Positions 9,711-18,012 of a stretch of 64,000 nt of DNA are shown here, piece after piece. Location of the stretch: assembly GCF_011516635.5 (NCBI RefSeq), contig NZ_CP096255.1, forward strand, positions 2,974,501 to 3,038,500, written 5' to 3'. The DNA comes from Bradyrhizobium barranii subsp. apii. GTDB lineage: Bacteria; Pseudomonadota; Alphaproteobacteria; Rhizobiales; Xanthobacteraceae. A program made the translations under genes and the position numbers. The notes under the pieces are model-generated. The model saw nothing but the letters and a program-made list of their open reading frames with translations. It searched no databases and had not been told where the DNA came from. Positions within the stretch are counted from its first letter, which is position 1, and every line of letters begins with the position of its first letter.

Positions 9711-9769
9711 GGTGCGATCAAAATCGCACCGCTTGGCGCCGGTTCGCCAATCGCAACCGGCGCCAAGCG
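9711..9769 (-). terminator. Two adjacent hairpins between hcp and tssE
   Basis: GGTGCGAT (9711-9718) pairs with ATCGCACC (9723-9730) around a 4-nt loop. The next stem shares the base at 9730: CGCTTGGCGCCGGTT (9730-9744) pairs perfectly with 9755-9769 around a 10-nt loop. The pair lies 13-71 bp after the hcp stop on the minus strand. Such structures commonly give partial termination or 3' protection of abundant hcp mRNA while letting some transcription reach tssEFG. No long T-run follows, so attenuation or mRNA stabilisation is more likely than full termination. Confidence 0.6.
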
Positions 9770-9781
9770 AGGGGCCGACAA

Positions 9782-10267
9782 TCAGGCCCATTCCTTGTTG
9801 GCAGGAACATCCCAGCCAAACGTCGGCGAAGCTCCGGCGCCACCCTTCTCCGTCTGGGTCTTGTAGATCATCTTGACCTTCGCGAAGTTCAGACTCACGT
9901 TTTCGGTAAGGCGATCTTCGCCGTGCGATCCGCCTGTCGATACGCTCGTCACGAGAACCTGCTTCATCTCGATCTTGAGATATTCCAGCGGGTTTTCGCC
10001 GGCCTTGCGGACCGTCAGGATCGCGCTGTCGATATGCTTGCCGTTTGCGCAGACCTTGAAAAGTTCCGGCGTGGCCTTGTCAACGAAGTGCGTGAAGTGA
10101 AGATCCTGCACGCTGACCTTGCCGGCGCCGCCGCCCGATCCGCTGTGGAAGGTACCGGTCTGGCTCTCGCCAAACGACCAACTCAAAATATCGATTTCGT
10201 CTTTGTGCTTGTCGTCCAGCGACTCGCCCTTGATCGGATCGAGTTTCAGGAAGATGTCGACAGCCAT
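9782..10267 (-). CDS. hcp: Hcp/TssD, T6SS inner tube protein
   Basis: This 161-aa Hcp-family protein begins MAVDIFLKLDPIKGES and has the conserved IDILSWSFGESQTGT strand and KVSVQDLHFTHFVDKATPEL. Hcp forms stacked hexameric rings: the tube propelled by sheath contraction, and a carrier for small effectors. It lies between tssC (48 bp) and a double hairpin before tssE. No C-terminal effector extension is present, so this is a structural Hcp. Confidence 0.97.
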   Translation of the reverse strand: MAVDIFLKLDPIKGESLDDKHKDEIDILSWSFGESQTGTFHSGSGGGAGKVSVQDLHFTHFVDKATPELFKVCANGKHIDSAILTVRKAGENPLEYLKIEMKQVLVTSVSTGGSHGEDRLTENVSLNFAKVKMIYKTQTEKGGAGASPTFGWDVPANKEWA

Positions 10268-10315
10268 AGCATGGTCCTCTCAAATTTCTGTGTGTACGGT
10301 TGCGATGCTGCAGCG

Positions 10316-11818
10316 TCAGGAGCTGGGACCTGGCAGGCGTGAAACCAGACTGAGGCCGACATCCATCGCTTCCAATTGAAAGTGCGGACGAAGAAAGAAG
10401 CGCGCGTTGTAATATCCCGGGTTCTCCTCGTTTGCTATGACCTCTACCTTCGCAGCGGCCAGCGGCTTGCGCGCTTTCTGAGCTTCTGACGATAGGGCTG
10501 GGTTGGCATCAACGTACTCGTTGATCCAGGTTTGCAGCCAGACCGTCAGCTCATCCTTCTCCTTCATGGATCCGATCTTGTCGCGAACCATGCACTTCAG
10601 ATAGTGCGCAAAGCGAGACACTGCGAACATGTAGGGCAGACGTGACGACAGGTTGTCGGACGCGGTTGCATCCACGCCCTTCTCGCCGAAATACTTCTTC
10701 GGCTTGTAAAGCGACTGGGCGCCGATGAAGGCGGCCTTGTCGGTGTTCTTGCGATGGATCAGCGGGATGAGACCCGCCTTTGCAAGTTCGTGCTCGCGGC
10801 GATCGCTGATGGCGATCTCGGTCGGGCATTTCAGATCGACGCCACCGTCGTCGGTCGGGAATGTGTGCGTCGGCAGATTGATGACCTCTCCGCCGGATTG
10901 CACACCGCGGATGCGCGTGCACCAGCCGAACTCCTTGAAGGCGCGGTTGATGTTGACCGCCATCGCATAGGCCGCGTTGATCCAGCCGTATTTGTCGCCG
11001 GTGTGCCCGTCTGTCTCCTCCTCGAAGGCGAACTCTTCCACAGGCTCCGATTTCGCGCCGTAGGGGAGGCGACCCAGCGCGCGCGGCATGCACAGGCCGA
11101 GATAACGCGAGTCGTCCTGGTCGCGCAGTCCCTTCCATGCGGCATATTCCGGCGTGTCGAACACCTTGCCGATATCGCGAGGGTTGGACAATTCGGTCCA
11201 CGAGTCCATTCCCATCAGCGTCGGCTCGGCGCCGCTGAAGAAGGGGGCGTGTGCGGCGCCGGCGATCTTGCTGAGATCGCGCAGCAACTGCACGTCGGTG
11301 GGGAGGTGGCTGAAATAGTAGTCGCCGATAAGGCAGCCGAACGGCTCGCCGCCCAACTGGCCGAACTCGTATTCGTAGATCTGCTTGAACAATGGGCTCT
11401 GGTCCCAGCGCGCATCGGGGTAAAGCCGCAGATTACGATACAGCTCGGTCTTCGAGACGTTCATGACCCGGATCTTGAGGTTGGCGTCGGTCTCCGAGTT
11501 GAAGACGAGGTAGTGGAGGCCCCGCCAAGTACTTTCGATCGCCTGGAATTCGGGTGCGTGAATGATCTCGTTCATCTGCGCGGTCAGCTTCTGGTCGATC
11601 CGCGCGATCATCTCCTCGATCGTGTCGAGCACGTCCGACTTGATGACGCTCGAGTCTTTCAATGCCTCTTGAACGAGCGTGGATACCGCGTTGTCGACCT
11701 CGGTCGCTGCGCGTTCGGTGCGCGGTTTGAAGCTTTGCTTCAGCAGAGTGGCAAACTCGTCAGCTTCGACGGTCTTGACCTGGGTGGTGCTCTCTTTGTG
11801 AACAGCTTCTTTTGCCAT
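10316..11818 (-). CDS. tssC: TssC, T6SS contractile sheath large subunit
   Basis: This 500-aa TssC/VipB-family protein has conserved segments including ESTWRGLHYLVFNSETDANL, DYYFSHLPTDVQLLRDLSKI and SRFAHYLKCMVRDKIGS, plus a C-terminal GYYNARFFLRPHFQLE. With TssB it forms the cytoplasmic sheath whose contraction drives the Hcp tube. It starts at ATG 11818, 16 bp after tssB, the universal order for this pair. Confidence 0.98.
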   Translation of the reverse strand: MAKEAVHKESTTQVKTVEADEFATLLKQSFKPRTERAATEVDNAVSTLVQEALKDSSVIKSDVLDTIEEMIARIDQKLTAQMNEIIHAPEFQAIESTWRGLHYLVFNSETDANLKIRVMNVSKTELYRNLRLYPDARWDQSPLFKQIYEYEFGQLGGEPFGCLIGDYYFSHLPTDVQLLRDLSKIAGAAHAPFFSGAEPTLMGMDSWTELSNPRDIGKVFDTPEYAAWKGLRDQDDSRYLGLCMPRALGRLPYGAKSEPVEEFAFEEETDGHTGDKYGWINAAYAMAVNINRAFKEFGWCTRIRGVQSGGEVINLPTHTFPTDDGGVDLKCPTEIAISDRREHELAKAGLIPLIHRKNTDKAAFIGAQSLYKPKKYFGEKGVDATASDNLSSRLPYMFAVSRFAHYLKCMVRDKIGSMKEKDELTVWLQTWINEYVDANPALSSEAQKARKPLAAAKVEVIANEENPGYYNARFFLRPHFQLEAMDVGLSLVSRLPGPSS

Positions 11819-11834
11819 GGTCCCCGTTCCTTCC

Positions 11835-12362
11835 TTAGCTCTCGGTGCCAGGTTCGGTCGACTGGCTGATCGCGCGTTCCCGAAGCGCTGCCATCAGTTG
11901 AGGATCGGCCAGAAGTTTTTTCAGCTGATCCTCGGCGGCTACCTTGCCATCCATGTAGCGCAGCAGGTTGGCAAGTTGTTCGCGCGCCTCGAGCAGCTTG
12001 GCTGTAGCCGGCACCTGGCGGGCGACGGCCACGGGAGTGAAGTCGGCCATCTTGTTGAAGCGCAGATTGACCGAAAGTTTTTCGTCTGATCCGTCGCTGA
12101 GACGATTGGCGACGCGCGCCGTCACGCCGGGCTGGATTGCCGCCATGCGGCTGTCGAAATTGTCCATATCGAACTCGAGGAATTTGCGCTCCTCGACCTT
12201 CGTCTTCTCGACGCCGGGGTTATTGCCGGAAAGGTCGGAGAGGACGCCCATGACGAACGGCAGTTCGATCAGCCGCTCGGCGTCGTAAGGATCTTCGTAT
12301 GTGATGTGCACGCGTGGTGCGCGATTTCGACGAATGAATGTTTGACCGCTATCTGTAGCCAT
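11835..12362 (-). CDS. tssB: TssB, T6SS contractile sheath small subunit
   Basis: This 175-aa TssB/VipA-family protein shows RVHITYEDPYDAERLIELPF, FVMGVLSDLSG and the conserved FLEFDMDNFDSRM. It heterodimerises with TssC to form the sheath that ClpV later disassembles. It starts at ATG 12362. The 127-bp gap to tssA is the largest at the head of this unit; I see no clear promoter in it. Confidence 0.97.
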   Translation of the reverse strand: MATDSGQTFIRRNRAPRVHITYEDPYDAERLIELPFVMGVLSDLSGNNPGVEKTKVEERKFLEFDMDNFDSRMAAIQPGVTARVANRLSDGSDEKLSVNLRFNKMADFTPVAVARQVPATAKLLEAREQLANLLRYMDGKVAAEDQLKKLLADPQLMAALRERAISQSTEPGTES

Positions 12363-12489
12363 GGTTCCCTCACTACGAAATCGCTTTAGACGTCGAATTT
12401 GCGCGACGCAGATCGGCTAGGGGACTTCAAGTTGCTGCGGTCGGCAAACATCCTTGTGTCCATTTAGTGCCCTCGAGCGAAAGCTGGGT

Positions 12490-13830
12490 TCAATGCGATC
12501 TGTCGATTGTTTTAAGCGCTCCCTCAGGAAGAACATCATTCAAAAGGCTGAGAAAGTCTCGTTGCGCGAGGTCGCGCGCGCGATCTGCCAAAAAGGGGAT
12601 GGGGCTGGACGGCTCTGCGGTTCGGAAAAACGACGCCACCTTCGCCAGCAGGCCCAAGGCTTGCGTTCTGCTTTCCACTGAAAATACAATGTCTTGGGTG
12701 TTGTTCTCGGCCGTCGATGAGAATGACGTGGCGAGTTCCGCCATCCGTTCGATCGGCAGGTCGAAGACCTTGTCGCGTCCGATGTTGATCGCAGCGCTCT
12801 CCACGTGCGCAGGCACCAGCATCCGCATGACTTCAATAAATGACTTGCCGACCATCTCCTGCGCTTGACGCACCAGCAACAGTGCCGGGTTGGACGGTTC
12901 CATTCGGGCAAAATAGTCTGCCACTGCTGCAAGCGCGGCAGATGCCTGTGCGGATGAAGTCACCACACCGGTCGTGTCTGACGGCGCCTGTGCATCGACA
13001 GGACCGACATCTTCCGCGGTTGCGGCGATCGCAGCCGGATCGCGCGACGCGACAAGACCCGCAAGCCAGGCAGCCATGCCGTTAACCAAGCCAGAGAGCC
13101 TGTCGAGGCTGATCGGTTGCCCCGCGTTCAACTTCTCGTGCCAGGTCTGCTTGATGGCCGCGATTTCAGCAGCGACCGCAGAGCACCGCCCGCTGGCTGC
13201 CTTGAGAGTGTCGAGATCTGTCTCGCTGACGATGCGCTCGATGGCCGCCAGATCAGGCCCGTCGGCGTCGGCGTCGCCGGCGGGAATTTCGCCGTGAGCG
13301 ATCTGATAGGCACGGTAGTTGAGGTTGCCGTGTCTGCGGTTCTCGATCAGGGGAAGGAACTGGAGCGGGTTGATCACGGTCGGGAACACGTCGATTGCCT
13401 CGACTGTGACGGCGCGAAGTGCGTAGTCGCCGTCCTCGCCCTTCGGATGCACCGCTTCCCACTGCTCGCGCAGCAGCAGGTTGGTCGCCTTCAGGCAGCA
13501 GAGAAAGCCGTCGAGATCGCGGTTGAGGATTGAAAATTTGGCCAGCAGCAGGTTCAGACGCAGATCGCGGGTACGCGCCAGAATGGGCTGCGCGGCGGCA
13601 AACTGGCCGGCAAAATCGACCGCTTTTGGATCGAAGCGTCCACGCTCTCCGTTGGCATTGACGACCTCGAAGAACGACATCGGTAGCAGCGATTCCGCAC
13701 CTGCGAAGAAGTTCAGATATTGGACGTCTCCGATGGCGTCGAGATCCGGTCCGCAGGGATCGTCAGCGGCAATGGGCTGCGTCAGGGAGGCGACGTCAAG
13801 CATATGCGGACCGTCCATCTGCTCGATCAC
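12490..13830 (-). CDS. tssA: TssA, T6SS assembly/cap protein
   Basis: This 446-aa protein has an ImpA N-terminal domain: LTQPIAADDPCGPDLDAIGD near the start, then LLREQWEAVHPKGEDGDYAL, the family hallmark, and NPLQFLPLIENRRHG. TssA contacts baseplate and membrane complex and helps prime sheath growth. The C-terminal third (NPALLLVRQAQEMVGKSFIE) is the short type. The longest frame begins with GTG 13830; ATG at 13818 or 13803 are alternatives. It is the first gene of the minus unit, divergent from vgrG. Confidence 0.93.
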   Translation of the reverse strand: MIEQMDGPHMLDVASLTQPIAADDPCGPDLDAIGDVQYLNFFAGAESLLPMSFFEVVNANGERGRFDPKAVDFAGQFAAAQPILARTRDLRLNLLLAKFSILNRDLDGFLCCLKATNLLLREQWEAVHPKGEDGDYALRAVTVEAIDVFPTVINPLQFLPLIENRRHGNLNYRAYQIAHGEIPAGDADADGPDLAAIERIVSETDLDTLKAASGRCSAVAAEIAAIKQTWHEKLNAGQPISLDRLSGLVNGMAAWLAGLVASRDPAAIAATAEDVGPVDAQAPSDTTGVVTSSAQASAALAAVADYFARMEPSNPALLLVRQAQEMVGKSFIEVMRMLVPAHVESAAINIGRDKVFDLPIERMAELATSFSSTAENNTQDIVFSVESRTQALGLLAKVASFFRTAEPSSPIPFLADRARDLAQRDFLSLLNDVLPEGALKTIDRSH

Positions 13831-14155
13831 GGCCCCGCTGCCGAGCCCGTGGCGACTAGGGGATCGCGCGGGGGCGCATGATCCGGAATCTATACCTATG
13901 GGTCAGATGCCTGCCGACCTTGGTTCATTCCCGAAGATCATGCCATTTTCGCGTGAACCGGCAAGCTCTTGGAGCCGACTACTTGATGGCCCGGGGTAGT
14001 TCTTTGGCGGCCGTTGTGGAACGTCAGGAAGCCCAGCCCTGGGGCGGGCTTGCCGGCACAGCCGGCGGCACGCAGGATTTCCGTCGTTCTTGCATAACGT
14101 CTGATCAGCTTTTTTGCAGCGGGTCATTCGATCGAAGGAGGGAGTTTAAGCCCAC
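13831..14155. promoter_or_regulatory. Divergent intergenic region between tssA and vgrG
   Basis: These 325 bp must carry the promoters of both T6SS units. No convincing sigma-70 or sigma-54 promoter could be assigned by eye; several GG/GC pairs approach the -24/-12 spacing but none fits. A GCCGGC-ACA-GCCGGC hairpin lies at 14052-14066. AAGGAGGGAG (14136-14144, about 11 nt from the ATG at 14156) is a strong vgrG ribosome binding site. No ORF here looks real. Confidence 0.5.
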
Positions 14156-16024
14156 ATGGGCCAGCTTACTCAGGATACCCGCCTCTGCGAACTCAAGACG
14201 CCTCTTGGCAAGGACGTTTTGGTTTTTGCCGGATTCGAAGGCTCGGAAGGTCTCAGCGAACTGTTCGAGTATCGCATCGAGTGTCTCAGTGAGGATGCCG
14301 ACCTCGACTTCGACCGCGCTATCGGCCAGCAGTGCACGCTGACCATAAAGCTGCATGAAAAGGAGCGCGAGTTCAGCGGCATTCTGACGGAGGCCCAGTG
14401 GCTCGGGGTGAAGAACGACTATTTCAGCTACCGGATCGTGCTGAGGCCCTGGTTATGGCTGTTGTCGCGAACCACCGATTGCCGGATCTTTCAGGACAAG
14501 AAGGCGCCCGACATCATCAAAGAGGTCTTCAACGAACGCGGCTTCACCGACTATGAATCCAAACTCACCGAAGAGGGTTCTTGTCCGAAGCTCGAATATT
14601 GCGTTCAGTACCGCGAGACCGACATGAACTTCGTGTGCCGGCTGATGGAGCAGCACGGCATCTACTACTTCTTCAAGCATGAGGGCGGCAAGCACACGCT
14701 GGTGTTGGCGGACTCCAAATCGTCGCACAGTCCGATCAATGGTCTTGCTACGATTCCCTACATCCCGCTGGCGGGTGCCGACCGGCGAGGCGAGCAGCAC
14801 ATCTATGAATGGGTATCGGAGCGGCGATTTCGTACCGGCAAGATCGAACTCAACGATTACAACTATCAGAAGCCCAACGCTCAGATGATCAGCGACGCCA
14901 AGGGCTCCGAGCATTACACTCGGTCGGAGATGGAGTTTTACGACTATCCCGGGAAGTTCAAGGAGAAATCCGACGGCGAGCGCTACGCGAAGATCCAGCT
15001 CCAGGCAGAGCAAGCGATGGATCGGCGTCGCCGCGGCAATGGCGACGCCGTCAACCTGTTCCCTGGCGGGCTGACGAAGCTCGAAAAGCACTCCAAGGAC
15101 TCGCAGAACGTCGAATACCTCGTGGTGCGAGCTGTGCACTCGTTCTCGATCGAATCCTATCGCACCGGCGGTCCGAGCGACGCAGGGCAACACGTCTATT
15201 TCGGCAGCTACGAGTTCTTGCCTAGCGATCGGCCGTTTCGAGCGCTGATGATGACGCCGAAGCCAAGAATCAACGGCATCCAGACGGCCAAGGTGGTGAC
15301 CAAAGACGATAATTCGAGCGAGGAAATCGACGTCGAGTCCCTGGGCGAAATCTATGTCCGCTTTTTCTGGGATCGGAAGAAGAAGCGGTCGTGCCGGTTG
15401 CGCGTGGCTCAGGTTTGGTCTGGCAAGCGCTGGGGCGGTCAGATCATCCCGCGCGTCGGACAGGAAGTCGTTATCGAATTCCTGGAGGGGGATCCGGACC
15501 GGCCCCTGGTGATCGGCACCGTGTACAACGACGAATACAAGCTGCCCTACGATCTGCCGTCGAAGAAGACGATCGGGGGATTGAAGTCGGACTCCACCAA
15601 AGGTGGCGGCGGCTTCAACGAGTGGAGCTTCGAGGACAAGAAGGGATCCGAGAAGATCACGGTGCATGCCGAGAAGGACCACGACGTAACGGTCCGCGAC
15701 ACCGAGACACGTACCATCGGCGAAGCTGCATTTGGCGGCGACACGCGCAACACCACGCTCAAGAACGGCAATGATAAGCTCGATATCCAGTTGGGTGGTC
15801 AGCACATCACTTTGGCCATGGACCAGTCTGTCAATGCAGGCGTCAGCATCACGCTCATGGCCAATGCGAACATCACCCTACAGGTGGGTCCTAGTCAGAT
15901 CATTCTGACCCCGGCGGGCATCGTCATCAACGCGCCGACGATCGCCATGGCGGCGCAGGCCGGCATGGCGCTTGCTGCCGGTGGTCCGCTGGTCGCCCAC
16001 GGTACTCCAACCCTTGTTGGTTGA
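14156..16024 (+). CDS. vgrG: VgrG/TssI, T6SS spike protein
   Basis: This 622-aa VgrG has gp27-like domains (about 1-380: PLGKDVLVFAGFEGSEGLSE, SYRIVLRPWLWLLSRTTDCR, ETDMNFVCRLMEQHGIYYFF). The gp5-like OB and needle region follows (VRFFWDRKKKRSCRLRVAQV, then WSGKRWGGQIIPRVGQEVVI and EFLEGDPDRPLVIGTVYN). It ends soon after the beta-needle with a Gly/Ala tail and no added catalytic domain, so it is a structural spike rather than an evolved effector. It opens the plus unit and the next gene starts across its stop codon. Neither a PAAR gene nor an adaptor/effector pair follows directly. Confidence 0.97.
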   Translation: MGQLTQDTRLCELKTPLGKDVLVFAGFEGSEGLSELFEYRIECLSEDADLDFDRAIGQQCTLTIKLHEKEREFSGILTEAQWLGVKNDYFSYRIVLRPWLWLLSRTTDCRIFQDKKAPDIIKEVFNERGFTDYESKLTEEGSCPKLEYCVQYRETDMNFVCRLMEQHGIYYFFKHEGGKHTLVLADSKSSHSPINGLATIPYIPLAGADRRGEQHIYEWVSERRFRTGKIELNDYNYQKPNAQMISDAKGSEHYTRSEMEFYDYPGKFKEKSDGERYAKIQLQAEQAMDRRRRGNGDAVNLFPGGLTKLEKHSKDSQNVEYLVVRAVHSFSIESYRTGGPSDAGQHVYFGSYEFLPSDRPFRALMMTPKPRINGIQTAKVVTKDDNSSEEIDVESLGEIYVRFFWDRKKKRSCRLRVAQVWSGKRWGGQIIPRVGQEVVIEFLEGDPDRPLVIGTVYNDEYKLPYDLPSKKTIGGLKSDSTKGGGGFNEWSFEDKKGSEKITVHAEKDHDVTVRDTETRTIGEAAFGGDTRNTTLKNGNDKLDIQLGGQHITLAMDQSVNAGVSITLMANANITLQVGPSQIILTPAGIVINAPTIAMAAQAGMALAAGGPLVAHGTPTLVG

Positions 16025-16029
16025 CGGTC

Positions 16030-16593
16030 ATGGGACAAGTTCGGTTCGGTACGGTTCAGGATCTGTTTCAGGCCTATCCCTTGGCGCGTTATGATGTCGG
16101 CAAAGCCGACGCTGACAAGCCTTCGCTGGACTTCCTTCAGGAGGCCGCCGATGCGCGGAATTGGCACCCGGCCGTGTCTTACTGTGCCTATCTGCTTCCC
16201 AGGCGCGTAGCAGTTGCCTGGGGATGTCGCTCTCTGCGACTGATGTTCGACCATTTCGACGCCAGCGATACCAGGTCGCTCAATATTGTGGAGACCTGGG
16301 TCCGGCAACCGGACGAGCAGTCCCGGAACAAGGCGCTGGCTGTCGGCAATGCCAATGATCCCGAGCAGCCGGCGACATGGCTGGCGCTGGCGGCCGGCTG
16401 GTCCGGCGGAAGCGTGGTTCCCCCGGAATTTGCGCCCGTGGAAGCTAAGCCAGATCAGGCCGCGCGGGCGGTGCGTGCAGCACTGCTGATCGGCCTCTGC
16501 CGGCTCCCCCGTGACGCCCGGGACCGGATAATGACGTCATGCCTAGAGGATGGTATTCAATTGTCACGCGGCGAACCGCGCCCTCCGCGCTAA
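16030..16593 (+). CDS. DUF6931-like T6SS-associated protein
   Basis: This 187-aa cytoplasmic-looking protein is rich in Ala and Trp (DARNWHPAVSYCAYLLPRR, VAWGCRSLRLMFD, NDPEQPATWLALAAGWSGGS). I recall such proteins between vgrG and the FHA gene in Bradyrhizobium T6SS loci, annotated as a DUF6931-type family; that name is from memory. ATG 16030 lies 5 nt after the vgrG stop, and a TTG at 16021 overlapping that stop is an alternative. Its pattern of bulky helices and operon position would suit an adaptor loading cargo on VgrG, but this is speculation. Confidence 0.7.
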   Translation: MGQVRFGTVQDLFQAYPLARYDVGKADADKPSLDFLQEAADARNWHPAVSYCAYLLPRRVAVAWGCRSLRLMFDHFDASDTRSLNIVETWVRQPDEQSRNKALAVGNANDPEQPATWLALAAGWSGGSVVPPEFAPVEAKPDQAARAVRAALLIGLCRLPRDARDRIMTSCLEDGIQLSRGEPRPPR

Positions 16594-16605
16594 CGAGACG
16601 ATGTG

Positions 16606-17964
16606 ATGGTGCTTCGCTTTAATATCGAGAACGAACCGCACCTTCCGGATGGCGGACCTGTGTCGTTTACGGTCACCGGCAGGCGTTCAGTCGATATTGG
16701 CCGGGACCGTCACCTCGACTGGACGCTGCCGGATCCGGCGCGGACGATTTCCGGAAAGCATTGCGAGGTGCACTTTCGCGACGGTGGCTATTGGCTGCAC
16801 GACGTTTCGACCAACGGCACCTTTCTCAATGGTGCCGACCAGCGCATGCGGGGGCCGCACCGCTTGCGCGACGGTGACCGACTCACGATCGGCCACTACA
16901 TCATCGGAGTTTCGCTGGAGAATGAGGCTGGCGGGGGCAGCCCAAACCACGAGGCGCAACTGCGCGAACCCTCGGTCCAGCAGCATGCCGACTACGGAGA
17001 GCTTTGGACAGCCGATCGTGACATTCCGCCGCCGATCGATCCGCAACTGCTGAAGAAGCCACGCGAGGCTGCGCGGCCCGTCAATCCGGGGTTCCTGGAT
17101 TGGGCGGCGAGCGTCCCGGCACCTGGTGTAGACCCATTCCGACGGTCACAGCCGGCGTCTCCGTACCAACCGTCCGAGCAGGACGACGACATGAACTGGG
17201 CAGCCGGTCCAGCCAACGCGCCGAAACCGCAAGTCGAGCGCCCGCCCATCATGCCGACCCCACGCCGGCCGTCGGTATGGATTGATGATGAACCAGCCGC
17301 TGCCCAGCCGCCAGCATCGCCATCGCGCCCGGCGCAAGCGGCAGACAAGGGACCTGTCACGGCCAAGCCAGTCGGCGGTCCCGAGTTCGCGCGACTGGTG
17401 GCGCGCGCTGCAGGATTGCCGGACAATTTCTTTGCCAGCAAGTCCGATGCCGAACTCGCCGAACAGCTTGGCGTCATCTTGCGTATGACCGTGGATAATC
17501 TGATGGCGCTGCTGCAGGCGCGGACCCAAGCCAAGCAGCTGACCCGTAGCACTAGCCAAACCACCGTCCAAGCCCTCGAAAATAATCCGCTGAAGTTCTC
17601 GCCGACCTCGGAAGAAGCGATGCGCATTCTCTTTGGGCCGCCGACGCGCAGCTACCTCGACACACAGCGCGCCTTTGCGCAGGGCTTCAGTGATCTCAAG
17701 TCACATCAGTTGAAGACCTATATGGCGATGCAGCACGCTGTCCATGAACTGATTGCGGGCATAGATCCGACGCTGATGGCCCGCGAGCTCGAGCTTCAGC
17801 GTGGCGCAAGCTCCTGGCTCGGCACGAACAAGGGCAAACTCTGGGACGAGTTCTTGACGCGGTGGAAGGCGCATCTCGGCCGCGACAACAGCGCGCCGAT
17901 CGAAACCTTTATGTTGCATTTCTCGAACTATTACGACCGCGGTGACAAGCCCGGTTCAAAGTAA
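16606..17964 (+). CDS. tagH: TagH/Fha, T6SS FHA-domain protein
   Basis: This 452-aa protein has an N-terminal forkhead-associated domain (about 20-100) with the phosphothreonine-binding pattern DIGRDRHLDW, RTISGKHCEVHF and VSTNGTFLNG. A long Pro-rich disordered linker (about 130-265) follows. The C-terminal T6SS-FHA domain is FSPTSEEAMRILFGPPTRSY, then DTQRAFAQGFSDLKSHQLK. FHA proteins of this type are phosphorylated by PpkA and trigger T6SS assembly; PppA reverses this. GTG 16603 and ATG 16606 are both possible; ATG is preferred. Confidence 0.93.
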   Translation: MVLRFNIENEPHLPDGGPVSFTVTGRRSVDIGRDRHLDWTLPDPARTISGKHCEVHFRDGGYWLHDVSTNGTFLNGADQRMRGPHRLRDGDRLTIGHYIIGVSLENEAGGGSPNHEAQLREPSVQQHADYGELWTADRDIPPPIDPQLLKKPREAARPVNPGFLDWAASVPAPGVDPFRRSQPASPYQPSEQDDDMNWAAGPANAPKPQVERPPIMPTPRRPSVWIDDEPAAAQPPASPSRPAQAADKGPVTAKPVGGPEFARLVARAAGLPDNFFASKSDAELAEQLGVILRMTVDNLMALLQARTQAKQLTRSTSQTTVQALENNPLKFSPTSEEAMRILFGPPTRSYLDTQRAFAQGFSDLKSHQLKTYMAMQHAVHELIAGIDPTLMARELELQRGASSWLGTNKGKLWDEFLTRWKAHLGRDNSAPIETFMLHFSNYYDRGDKPGSK

Positions 17965-18012
17965 ACTATCGGCGACCACGCGGCTGCCGACAATTTCTAA
18001 GTGGATGTAGGA

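Noticed and set aside
13831..14155. Sigma-54 promoter for the T6SS
   Set aside because: GG/GC pairs near 14040-14056 do not have the required 10-bp spacing.
14453..15805. 450-codon minus-strand ORF in vgrG
   Set aside because: Shadow of vgrG; the plus-strand protein is unambiguous.
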